From positions 51,758 through 69,810 of the forward strand of contig BQKZ01003040.1 in NCBI GenBank assembly GCA_036244855.1: DNA of 18,053 nucleotides, read 5' to 3'. The notes beneath the pieces were generated by a model. It saw only the letters and a program-made list of their open reading frames with translations. It made no database searches and had not been told where the DNA came from. Position numbers and translations under genes: made by a program. Below are positions 8,965-16,916 of the stretch, piece after piece. The stretch comes from Temnopleurus reevesii. Taxonomy: Eukaryota > Echinodermata > Echinoidea > Temnopleuroida > Temnopleuridae. Position 1 is the stretch's first letter. Each line of letters opens with the position of its first letter.

Positions 8965-11638
8965 CTGTGAGGGAAACAAAGTGAGAAAGTTTTACACACT
9001 TGTATAAATCAGAGATGATTATGTGTTTGGGACTGTCCTACTTAGTAAAAGAGAAAATGCTTGGTTTCCCTAGAATTACTGAAAAATTGTCTAATTGTTG
9101 GGTTTGATACCAACGCCTCTGAGACCTTCTACGCACTTGTCATAGTTACAGAACTGTAAGGGAAACAGAGAGAGAAAGTTTTAACAGATTTGTATAAATC
9201 AGAGATGATTATGTGTTTGGGACTGTCCTCCTGCATGTAAGTAAAAAAGAAGATGTTTGGTTGCCATAGAATGCTAATTTTGAAAAATAGTGTTGATCGG
9301 TTGGAAGAAAAAATACTTTTTCTTCATTATCTTTTAATTTTTGTACACCAGTCACACAATTTATGAAGAAGATATGACTCAAAAGGGAGTAAAAGCCCCA
9401 AAGTATCTGGAAATTGCTTTTCAGGTTGTATTTCACAGTGATGGTTGATGTAATGCTGTTGTGATTTTTTTCAATTTGAGAGAAAAGTAAACAAAAGAGT
9501 TCAGGTCGGGCTATTTAAAGAAAGTTTGCTGGTTGAGGGCAAACTAACAATACTTTTATTGAGGGGGGGGGGGGGGAGCTTTATAACAGTCTTCGAACAG
9601 AATACATTTCCGACACAAGACTTCCCTGATACAGTATTGCACTACAAAGCGCAAACGCAGTAACTCATAGATATTAGGGGTGGTAAATGTATACAGAGAG
9701 ATAACTTACAGCTAGATCACAGCCAACCCTTGACCCAAGTATCGGCACCTGCTCTCGACAAATCTGCGTCCAGCAAGCGTCGTTCCCGATCACCGCAATC
9801 ACCGGCGTATTATGACGAGTGTACGTGTCGAATTCTATCATACTGTAACCAAGGGATCCATCGCCGTATACAATCCAGATGTTGGCGTCGGGGTAGCAGA
9901 GCTTAGCACCGAGAGCAAAGCCACCGCCGACACCGAGAGTTCCAAATGCACCGGGATCTAGCCACTTGAGGGGTCCTCTGGGCCTGTAGGGAAAAGGGGA
10001 AGAATATATAAGACAAAGATCATCTCAGTTTAAGAGTACCAACCTTCAGAACTTTGCATGAGGATTAAAATTGAAATGTTAATCACAAAACATTTTCTGA
10101 GAGTGAATTTCCATCATTATCACGTACATTCCATAAGGTTGGCATCTTTGCAATTTACATCAAGAATTTGAATCGGGAACATTTACTGGCAAGTTTCCAT
10201 CCAAATGGAATATCATTTGATACAAAGTGTGTCTCAATAGGGAAATTAATTTTTACCCTGCGCTCTATCCCTATTTCTGGATACCATCACACAAACAGCA
10301 TTTGAATAAAGTTCCATATCTTGTGGAACAAAGAGAATAATTATTACTTGCTTGCATGTTGCATTTCATTGGGGTTACATACATTTTAATAATATAATAT
10401 AATAACTTATGCTTATATAGCGCATAATACAAGGGTCTCTATGCGCTTAACAAAATAGAATACAATACAAAATACCATCTACAAAATTATTATAATCTTA
10501 ACTACACAATATATGTACAGGGAATAACAAAACTATTTGAACTACTCTACTATATATTAAACAGGTATGTTTTTACAGATGTTTTGAATGTGTTAAGTGT
10601 GGGTGCAGTTCGTATGGGCAGGGGTAGAGCATTCCAGAGTATTGGTGCGGTGTATGCAAATGAACTGTGGCCGTAGTGCTGTGTTCTGAAGCGAGGAACT
10701 TGAAGAAGATGCTGGTTCTGTGACCTGAGAGCACGTGCGGGTGAGTAGAGATGAATGAGTTCAGACAGGTAAGAAGGAGAAGAGCCAGATAGAGCTTTGT
10801 ACGTCAGGAGAAGAATTTTGAACTGAATGCGTTTGTTGATAGGGAGCCAGTGAAGTTTCTTGAGAAGATGTGATGTTGATGAACTGTTGGTTGCCCTGGT
10901 TGTGATTCTCGCTGCTATGTTTTGGATTCTCTGGAGCTTCGTGATGTCATTTTACCATTATACATACGTGTCTATTGGCTTGGCGAATGCCAAACCAAAT
11001 ACATTGTACCACATACATTTCCCTCCAAATTCATAATGGATGGGAAGTCCGTATGCACCTCTGAAAGCCTCCCTTTTACCTGAGAATATAAGCAGCGCTG
11101 CCAACAAAGTCTCCGCCATCTGCGACGATGACACTGTTCTCCTCCATGACATCCTCAAGCTGATAGAGAACACTCAGAGGATTCAGATAACGGTCAGCTT
11201 TCTCTGAGGCCTTGACTCTACGAATAGATTGGTGGGAGAAATTAGAGCAAATCAATTTCACCATTTATGCCATGAATATCACTTCCATCATCATCATCGA
11301 CACCACTCATAACATCACCATCACAACACAATCCCCATCATCACTACCATAATCACCAGTTCCACCACAATCACCATCACCACTAAACCAATCTTCGTCA
11401 TTATCATCATCATCATCACCGCCACCACCACCATTATCATCATCATCATCATCATCATCATCCTCATAGTAATCACCAGCTCCACCAGCACCATCATCAT
11501 CACCATCATCATCACCACCATCATCATCCTCATCATCAACATCATCATCATCATTATCATCATCATAGTAATCACCAGCTCCATCAGCACCATCATCATC
11601 ATCATCATCACCACCATCATCATCATCCTCATCATCAA

Positions 11639-11682
<44 letters not shown>

Positions 11683-14600
11683 CCAACACCAACACCAATA
11701 CCAACAACACCACGACCATCACCATCATCATCACTACCATAACCATCACCGTCACCACTACCATCACCACCAACATCACCACCACCACTATCAACACCAA
11801 CACCAATACCAGTAACACCATGACCATCACAACACACTCCATCACCACCACTGCCACTACCATCACCACCACAACCACCAAAACCATCAAAAATTCTCTT
11901 CTAGTATTCTTACAGATTAGCAGCCTCTTTCTCTGCATCTCGTTCTCTTAGCGTCTTGAGCCACTCTTCATCACACAGGTAGCTACGAAGTCCCTTCTGC
12001 AGTTCCACTAAGAAACTTGCTGGATCCCCCTCACAAAGATAACCACCATCACAAATTTCATCACCACCAAAACCACAATTATCACTACTACTACCACCAC
12101 TAAAACCATTACCACCATCACCACCAATGCCACGATCACCATCACCATCATAATCATCACCACCATCATCATCACCACCAGCACGATCACCAAGACCATC
12201 ACCATCGCCACTACCAAAACCACCATCACCACCATCACCATCATCCCCACCAACACCACTATCTACATCGATATCACTCCGACCACTACAACCATCTTCA
12301 TAACAACGTTTCTTACAGGTTAGCTGCCTCTTTCTCAGCATCTCGTTCTCTGAGTGCCTTGAGCCATTCCTCATCACATAAATAGCTACCGAGTCCCTTC
12401 TGCAGTTCGACTAAGAAGCTTGCTGGATCGCCCTGGATGGCTAATGTTGGCTTCCAGAACATATCTGTATTCTACAAACAAATTAAAGTCATTAAAGGTT
12501 ACCTGTATGACAAACATTGCTGAAAATAAAAAAATCAAGCTGATTCAGAAAATGTTATTCCAAACGATGAATCATCCAAAACTCATTAGATTATTGGTCC
12601 TATATAATTATATATATGCATCTCTCCAATACACCTCTGTGGGAGCGCCATAGAAATTTATCATTTTGTTGGTCCAAAGATACATGCTTCTTGAGCGCTA
12701 TTCTATTTTTATCTTTTCATGTTTTTAGATATTGTTATAATAAGATATCAGAAGGATCACACACAATCAAACATATTTTGAGCTCATCCAGAAATCATTT
12801 AAAGGCCGAAAAACCTAATATTATCTTGGCAAAATTGATTTTGGAATTGTCAATTGTCCTAATAAATTCTTTCACCCCTATGAAAAAAAAATTGGCTTAG
12901 CTGGTAGGCAATTCACATTTTAATTTATTTCATGTCCATTCTTGAATGGTTGCTACCTTCTTACCTTATAGAGTTGTTCCTTATTCCTGTTGACAGCTAT
13001 GATCTTTGACCTGCGGCTCAGTGAACGCCCGTAATTGAGACGGAAATCACACACAGATCCTGTATGAGCACAAAATATTTAAATCATCATTTTAAATCTT
13101 TCGGAGACAGGTTCAGATTATGTGTAAATGAATAATTGTTTGGATGCTTTCCACCAACTGACCATCTGAAAATGGCCAAACCTGATATTTTTCTACTTTT
13201 TTTCTTTTCTCTATAATACAAAAAACATTGTAAAATTAGAGGTAAACATGTGAAGTTAAACTTGAAAAATCATTTTGAGCTGTTCTTTACCAGTTAACTC
13301 CCTACAAAATCTCATCTTCCTCATGAATTATGTGAATTGTGATTTAGAAAAAAAAATGGCATTAAAGAGCCCCAACATATTTTGTTCAAGTCCCAAGAGT
13401 GTCCAGTGAAAGGTAGCAGTACACAATCAATCATTTTAGCATTATTCCAAAAACAAAACACTGATTTCTGACCTGCTAAGATGACTACATCCGCTTCTTT
13501 TAGAGCGTCTCTCCTTCGTTGACGGATGTGAAGCGGACTGTTCCTTCCCAGCAGCCCTCGGGACATATCCGTTAGGAAACATGGGATTCCTATATCCTTA
13601 GCATCATTCCAAATTAAAAAACACTGATTACTGACCTGCTAAGATGACTACATCGGCTTCTTTTAGAGCGTCTCTCCTTCGTTGACGGATGTGAAGCGGA
13701 CTGTTCCTTCCCAGCAACCCTCGAGACATATCCGTTAGGAAACATGGGATTCCTATATCCTTAGCATCATTCCAAATTAAAAAACACTGATTACTGACCT
13801 GCTAAGATGACTACATCGGCTTCTTTTAGAGCGTCTCTCCTTCGTTGACNACAGCATCAACAAATTTTATTCGAGTTGCATGGGTGTAGAGCGAAAGCCA
13901 GTAGTAGATAACAAACAATCAATCATTAGCATCATTAAAAACAACCCCCAAAACAGTTATTACTGACCTGCTAAGATGACTACATCCGCTTCTTTTAGAG
14001 CATCTCTCCTTCGTTGACGGATGTGAAGCGGACTGTTCCTTCCCAGCAACCCTCGAGACATACCCGCTAGGAAACATGGGATACCAATAGCCTGAACGAA
14101 TAATTGTTTGGATGCCCTCCATTGCTAAACCCTTATTTTGTTTTGCTTTTCTCTAAAATTGAAAAATTCACTGTAAAATTATAGGTAAACATATCAAGTT
14201 AAATCTGAAGAGATATTTCAAGCGCTTTTTTTTTTTCCTCCCTTGTGATTCTTATTTTCTTCATGAATACTGTAAATTGGGCTACAACAAATTTAAAAGA
14301 AATTGCTCTGACCGACCGACCGACCGACGCTTTTTTACAGGTATGGAATTGGAAGGCATCCGGGTTTTTTTGGGCAAGTTCCATGCGTGTCCAGCAGTAG
14401 GCAACTATCAATCATTAGCATCATTCCAAATTAAAAAAAACCCATTTATTACTGACCTGCTAAGATGACTACATCAGCTTCTTTTAGAGTGTCTCTCCTT
14501 CGTTGACGGATGTGAAGCGGACTGTTCCTTCCCAGCAACCCTCGAGACATACCCGCTAGGAAACATGGGATACCTATCGCCTGAACAAATAATTGTTTGG

Positions 14601-15147
14601 ATGCCCTCCATTGATAAACCCTTATTTTGTTTTGCTTTTTTCTAAAATTGAAAAATTCACTGTAAAATTATAGGTAAACATATATCAAGTTAAATCTGCA
14701 GATACTTTCAGAAGCTCTTTCTCTGTTGACTCCCTTGTAAGTCTCATTTTCTTCATGAATTCTGTAAATTATGCTTTATAAAAAAAGAATTAAAAAGAAA
14801 TTGCTCTAACCGACCGGCCAACGCTTTTTCTTCAGGAACGGAATTGGAGAGCATTCAAATATTTTTTGCAAGTTCCATGAGTGTCCAGTGAAGGTCAGCA
14901 GTACACAACAATCAATCATTAGCATCATTCAAATTAAAAAAAAAAAATTGTACTGACCTGCTTAGAAACTTGGTATACCTTTATCCTTAACATCATTCCA
15001 AAAGAAAAACACTTATTACTGACCTGCTAAGATAACAACATCTGCTTCTTTTAGAGCATCTCTCCTTCGTTGACGGATGTGAAGCGGACTGTTCCTTCCC
15101 AGCAACCCTCGGGACATACCCGCTAGGAAACATGGGATACCTATCGC
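8779..15147 (-). CDS. ILVBL: ILVBL/HACL2, C-terminal half (spliced, partial)
   Basis: This is a thiamine-diphosphate enzyme of the acetolactate-synthase-like family. ILVBL (HACL2) in mammals is an ER-membrane 2-hydroxyacyl-CoA lyase that splits 2-hydroxy fatty acyl-CoA in alpha-oxidation and phytosphingosine breakdown. Joined exons 15147-15024, 13059-12965, 12471-12317, 11217-11080, 9983-9710 and 8964-8779 give 323 continuous residues, with all junctions GT-AG and phases agreeing. Residues cover the end of the central domain ([28 protein letters not shown]) and the C-terminal ThDP domain ([34 protein letters not shown], the GDG...ND cofactor motif, TQICREQVP). The N-terminal half, including the membrane anchor and catalytic glutamate region, would lie beyond the right side, but the assembly there is faulty. 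The 124-nt first exon listed is one of several duplicates; copy 7 is chosen as the first intact one in gene order. Animal ILVBL is about 630 residues, so roughly half is here. Confidence 0.93.
8913..9305 (-). repeat. Tandem duplication of about 190 bp at the last ILVBL exon
   Basis: The segments of about 8913-9100 and 9101-9305 align from the first ~50 bases of the last exon through its acceptor and about 140 bases of intron. Shared blocks include GTTACAGAACTGT and AATCAGAGATGATTATGTGT then TTGGGACTGTCC. Differences are scattered substitutions and small indels, so the duplication is not recent. Confidence 0.75.
9091..9153 (-). pseudogene. ILVBL: Relic or alternative last exon of ILVBL
   Basis: It is a partial copy of the last exon with a well-formed acceptor (TTTCCCTTACAG). 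In the frame set by the preceding exon it reads [20 protein letters not shown] and then TAG. If used it would replace the 61-residue C-terminus by 20 residues and drop the conserved [12 protein letters not shown] end. It is probably a relic, but a splice to it is possible because it comes first in gene order and its acceptor is intact. Confidence 0.55.
9306..9709 (-). other. ILVBL intron sequence
   Basis: Non-coding intron. The only marked feature is a run of 14 G on the + strand at 9563-9576. Confidence 0.6.
9710..9983 (-). CDS. ILVBL: ILVBL exon with the ThDP-binding motif
   Basis: This 274-nt exon (phase 2 in, phase 0 out) encodes 91 whole codons. It includes [20 protein letters not shown], then [16 protein letters not shown], then [15 protein letters not shown], then [23 protein letters not shown] followed 24 residues later by ND is the ThDP/Mg2+ binding motif of this enzyme superfamily. 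All key residues seen are intact. Acceptor is CCCTACAG and donor GTAAGT. Confidence 0.96.
9984..10384 (-). other. ILVBL intron sequence
   Basis: Intron between the 274-nt and 138-nt exons, before the LINE insertion in + order. It contains the pyrimidine tract of the acceptor next to the exon. Nothing else is recognisable. Confidence 0.5.
10385..10950 (-). mobile_element. LINE (CR1/L2-like) 3' end, 5'-truncated
   Basis: On the minus strand an open frame of 132 codons runs from 10948 to the TAG at 10550-10552, with no stop. It encodes the typical C-terminus of non-LTR retrotransposon ORF2: [79 protein letters not shown]. The 3' UTR follows, with AAGCGCATAGAGACC and a TATGCGCTATATAAGC near-inverse. 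It ends in a TAATATAATA-type simple repeat, as CR1/L2-type LINEs do. The reverse-transcriptase core is absent (5' truncation at about 10950). It sits in an ILVBL intron in the same orientation as the gene. Confidence 0.85.
11080..11217 (-). CDS. ILVBL: ILVBL exon, start of C-terminal ThDP domain
   Basis: This 138-nt exon (one base completing a codon, 45 codons, two bases of the next) encodes [20 protein letters not shown] and then [25 protein letters not shown]. The VADGGDFVG segment matches VVDGGDFVGTAA of animal ILVBL. Acceptor is TATTCGTAG and donor GTAAAAG. A longer open frame runs upstream into the intron through the acceptor but is not needed. Confidence 0.94.
11281..11890. repeat. CAT/CAC trinucleotide microsatellite, long tract
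   Basis: About 600 bases of interrupted CAT, CAC and CAA triplets lie within the ILVBL intron. The minus-strand frames rich in Asp/Gly, Met/Val or the like are products of the repeat and not genes. It lies immediately downstream (gene order) of the duplicated exon relic. Confidence 0.95.
11914..12031 (-). pseudogene. ILVBL: 5'-truncated copy of the 155-nt ILVBL exon
   Basis: It repeats the last ~118 bases of the exon at 12317-12471, reading [20 protein letters not shown], then [19 protein letters not shown], with the donor GTAAGAATAC kept. The frame is open with two residue changes over the shared part. The beginning, coding for [13 protein letters not shown], and the acceptor are missing; the homology stops at GGATCC and is replaced by triplet repeat. 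Without an acceptor it cannot be spliced in as a normal exon. Confidence 0.85.
12040..12299. repeat. CAT/CAC trinucleotide microsatellite, second tract
   Basis: About 260 bases of CAC/CAT/CAA triplets just downstream (gene order) of the functional 155-nt exon. The same exon-then-microsatellite order occurs at 11914, so the two tracts probably descend from one duplicated unit. Confidence 0.9.
12317..12471 (-). CDS. ILVBL: ILVBL exon (155 nt)
   Basis: It starts in phase 0 after TTTGTTTGTAG and ends with two bases of a Leu codon before GTAAGAAACG. It encodes [20 protein letters not shown], then [20 protein letters not shown] and [11 protein letters not shown]. The SDIFWKP...VQGD stretch of animal ILVBL is the matching region, linking the central and C-terminal domains. 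Confidence 0.93.
12472..12964 (-). other. ILVBL intron (493 nt)
   Basis: Intron with normal GT-AG ends. Bases 12497 onward are repeated exactly at 15933 onward, just after the sequencing-adapter palindrome. A short + strand open frame here resembles no known protein. Confidence 0.7.
12965..13059 (-). CDS. ILVBL: ILVBL exon (95 nt)
   Basis: Two bases complete a Gly codon split with the 124-nt exon, then 31 codons follow: [20 protein letters not shown] and [11 protein letters not shown]. It ends in phase 0 before GTAAGAAGG. Animal ILVBL has VCDFRLSYGRVLSRSSKII here. An identical exon occurs at 16401-16495 in the repeated block. Confidence 0.94.
13060..13472 (-). other. ILVBL intron, repeated-unit type
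   Basis: This intron is a diverged relative of the intron sequence between array copies further right. Shared blocks include AATTGTTTGGATGC, AATTAGAGGTAAACAT and GAGTGTCCAGTGAA. The amplified unit was therefore exon plus intron. Confidence 0.6.
13473..13596 (-). CDS. ILVBL: 124-nt ILVBL exon, array copy 1
   Basis: It encodes [20 protein letters not shown], then [21 protein letters not shown] and one base of Gly. It is open throughout with donor GTCAG. Residues 1, 9 and 10 differ from copies 4, 5 and 7 (A, A, G there; D, T, D here); the family has FLGGMARG. The acceptor is AG in ATGATGCTAAG with a poor pyrimidine tract, 39 bases from copy 2. Usable splicing is doubtful. Confidence 0.6.
13636..13759 (-). 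CDS. ILVBL: 124-nt ILVBL exon, array copy 2
   Basis: It encodes the same 41 residues as copy 1, including the FLTDMSRG variant, with a few silent changes. Copies 1, 2 and 3 are spaced exactly 163 bases apart. The 39-base spacer starts GT and ends AG but is shorter than normal animal introns. Confidence 0.6.
13799..13849 (-). pseudogene. ILVBL: 124-nt ILVBL exon, array copy 3, cut by the N
   Basis: Only the last 51 bases (3' end in gene order) are present: coding for VNEGETL-shifted or, in the right frame, [17 protein letters not shown]. The sequence stops at CGTTGAC followed by N at 13850 and unrelated sequence. The cut is an assembly edge, so whether the exon is whole in the genome is unknown. 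Confidence 0.7.
13850..13850. other. Ambiguous base marking an assembly join
   Basis: A single N separates array copy 3 from ACAGCATCAACAAATTTTAT. In the repeated block that same sequence follows ATGGCATTAA directly (16791-16800). The N therefore marks a contig join or unresolved gap, not just a poor base call. Confidence 0.85.
13968..14091 (-). CDS. ILVBL: 124-nt ILVBL exon, array copy 4
   Basis: Intact copy coding [41 protein letters not shown]. The acceptor (TTATTCGTTCAG) and the donor (GTCAG) are both good. Phase 0 in, phase 1 out, so joining to the 95-nt exon is in frame. It is protein-identical to copy 7. Confidence 0.8.
14457..14580 (-). CDS. ILVBL: 124-nt ILVBL exon, array copy 5
   Basis: Intact copy with acceptor TTATTTGTTCAG and donor GTCAG. 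It differs from copies 4 and 7 by one residue: [12 protein letters not shown] in place of [12 protein letters not shown]. Confidence 0.8.
14958..14985 (-). pseudogene. ILVBL: 124-nt ILVBL exon, array copy 6, internally deleted
   Basis: Only about 28 bases remain: the exon's first ~20 bases (GATAAAGGTATACCAAGTTT) are joined to its last few before the donor GCAG/GTCAG. It reads DKGIPSF then stop. The short spacer to copy 7 (38 bases) is of the same type as between copies 1 to 3. Confidence 0.75.
15024..15147 (-). CDS. ILVBL: 124-nt ILVBL exon, array copy 7
   Basis: Intact copy and the first intact one in gene order. It encodes [41 protein letters not shown]. The acceptor ATTTTGTGTTCAG has a fair pyrimidine stretch, and the donor is GTCAG. 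Animal ILVBL reads GIPCFLGGMARGLLGRN and PLHIR in this place. Confidence 0.85.
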
Positions 15148-15224
15148 CTGAACACAAAATGAAAATAGTTACACATTGGTATCATCCTCATCTTCTTCAA
15201 GAATATAGAAATCTGTCATTTATG

Positions 15225-15720
15225 GCACTCTCATAAAACAGCAGATGTGTCACAGCATTTCACCCATCCAAATTATCCTCCTGCTCAACCTTTTCCTCCA
15301 TCTTCCCCTCCTCCAGTTTCATTTAAAGCATCTCTCCTGTTTTGATGGACTGTTCCTTCCTAGCAACCCTCTGGACATACCCACTAGGAAACATGGGATA
15401 CCTATAGCCTGTACACAAAATAGAAGTAATCAGTCATTCGTATTTTCTTCATCTTCTTCAAGCGTACAAAAAAATAGGACAAACCACGACTATGATTAAA
15501 CAACAGATTTATTACAATTTTTTCCTCCTCTTCCAAATCTCCGTCCTCTTCCTCCTTCTCCTCCTCAATCTATTCTTCCATTTCTCCCTCATCCTGCTTC
15601 ATTAGTGTCTGCTTTATCTTGTTCAATAATGCAAAACTAGGTAATTCATAGAACTCTTATTAAACAACAGGTGTATCGCTGTAATGCCCTCATCTTCCTT
15701 CTCCTCCTCCTCTTCCTCCT
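15225..15720. repeat. Diverged intronic repeats with CT-rich tails
   Basis: Three related segments (about 15225-15310, 15480-15560, 15640-15720) share ATTAAACAACAG or ATAAAACAGCAG followed by a short spacer and CCTCCT/TTCC-rich sequence. They look like further worn copies of the intron that accompanied the duplicated exon. Confidence 0.45.
15311..15408 (-). pseudogene. ILVBL: 124-nt ILVBL exon, array copy 8, frameshifted
   Basis: The acceptor side is well kept (GTGTACAG, then [20 protein letters not shown]). About ten bases are lost after the Ser-Pro codons, which shifts the frame and gives a stop soon after (CFK then stop). The donor end is gone. Confidence 0.75.
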
Positions 15721-15894
15721 TCTTTCTCTTCAACTCTAATATTCATCTTCTTCCTGCCCCCTCGTGCTTCTCCCTGGTGTTGTATCTACCGCTCTTCTCC
15801 CCATCCCCTAGTCCTTACATACTCTCCTCCAACTCCTACTCAAATCCCCCCTTTCCCATCTTCTCCTACTAAACCCCTTCCTCCACCTCCTACC
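15515..15894. repeat. Polypyrimidine low-complexity tract
   Basis: CTTCCTCC-type repeats on the + strand, densest at 15515-15600 and 15685-15894. The Ser/Pro/Phe-rich open frame within it is a product of the composition. Confidence 0.75.
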
Positions 15895-15932
15895 CTGTCT
15901 CTTATACACATCTAGATGTGTATAAGAGACAG
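15895..15932. other. Nextera mate-pair junction adapter (artefact)
   Basis: A perfect 38-bp palindrome: CTGTCTCTTATACACATCT followed at once by its reverse complement. Each half is the 19-bp Tn5 mosaic end used in Nextera libraries. Two mosaic ends head to head form the circularisation junction of the Nextera mate-pair protocol. This is laboratory sequence left in the assembly, not genomic DNA or a natural transposon; no Tn5/IS50 sequence flanks it. Confidence 0.97.
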
Positions 15933-16400
15933 GGTTACCTGTATGACAAACATTGCTGAAAATAAAAAAATCAAGCTGATTCAGAAAATGTTATTCCAAA
16001 CGATGAATCATCCAAAACTCATTAGATTATTGGTCCTATATAATTATATATATGCATCTCTCCAATACACCTCTGTGGGAGCGCCATAGAAATTTATCAT
16101 TTTGTTGGTCCAAAGATACATGCTTCTTGAGCGCTATTCTATTTTTATCTTTTCATGTTTTTAGATATTGTTATAATAAGATATCAGAAGGATCACACAC
16201 AATCAAACATATTTTGAGCTCATCCAGAAATCATTTAAAGGCCGAAAAACCTAATATTATCTTGGCAAAATTGATTTTGGAATTGTCAATTGTCCTAATA
16301 AATTCTTTCACCCCTATGAAAAAAAAATTGGCTTAGCTGGTAGGCAATTCACATTTTAATTTATTTCATGTCCATTCTTGAATGGTTGCTACCTTCTTAC

Positions 16401-16495
16401 CTTATAGAGTTGTTCCTTATTCCTGTTGACAGCTATGATCTTTGACCTGCGGCTCAGTGAACGCCCGTAATTGAGACGGAAATCACACACAGATC
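16401..16495 (-). CDS. ILVBL: 95-nt ILVBL exon, repeated block
   Basis: Identical to 12965-13059, with the same splice sites. A second [10 protein letters not shown] exon in one transcript has no place in the protein. This supports the view that the block is an assembly duplicate. Confidence 0.8.
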
Positions 16496-16916
16496 CTGTA
16501 TGAGCACAAAATATCTAAATCATCATTTTAAATCTTTCGGAGACAGGTTCAGATTATGTGTAAATGAATAATTGTTTGGATGCTTTCCACCAACTGACCA
16601 TCTGAAAATGGCCAAACCTGATATTTTTCTACTTTTTTTCTTTTCTCTATAATATAAAAAACATTGTAAAATTAGAGGTAAACATGTGAATTTAAACCTG
16701 AAAAATCATTTTGAGCTGTTCTTTACCAGTTAACTCCCTATAAAATCTCATCTTCTTCATGAATTATGTGAATTGTGATTTAGAAAAAAATGGCATTAAA
16801 CAGCATCAACAAATTTTATTCGAGTTGCATGGGTGTAGAGCGAAAGCCAGTAGTAGATAACAAACAATCAATCATTAGCATCATTAAAAACAACCCCCAA
16901 AACAGTTATTACTGAC

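Larger units (their letters stand above)
13473..13849 (-). repeat. 163-bp tandem repeat of exon plus 39-bp spacer
   Basis: Two full periods and part of a third (donor positions 13473, 13636, 13799). Each unit is the 124-nt exon plus GTCAGTAATCAGTGTTTTTT and the AATTTGGAATGATGCTAAG remainder. The repeat ends abruptly at the N. Confidence 0.85.
13968..14945 (-). repeat. 489-bp tandem unit: exon plus intron
   Basis: Copies 4 and 5 lie exactly 489 bases apart, and the sequence following each is alike for the whole period. Shared blocks include ATTGTTTGGATGCCCTCCAT, AATTCACTGTAAAATTATAG and AAAGAAATTGCTCT. A short (GACC)n run at about 14308-14327 marks the first unit. Differences are scattered, so the units are not assembly copies of each other. 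Confidence 0.8.

Noticed and set aside
11307..12377. Long minus-strand frames rich in Asp/Gly or Met/Val
   Set aside because: They are translations of CAT/CAC triplet microsatellites. Only the ends, which read into ILVBL exon sequence, carry real coding signal.
12616..12900. 94-codon + strand frame repeated at 16052-16336
   Set aside because: It lies wholly within an ILVBL intron on the opposite strand. The exact repeat is due to the assembly duplication, not conservation.
13473..15147. CRISPR-like or satellite array
   Set aside because: The repeated units are a coding exon of ILVBL with splice sites and introns, with unit spacings of 163 and 489 bases, in animal DNA.
15895..15932. Natural Tn5/IS50 insertion or regulatory palindrome
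   Set aside because: Only the 19-bp mosaic ends are present, exactly abutted, with no IS50 or transposase sequence and with a contig repeat starting at the next base. The library adapter explains all of this.
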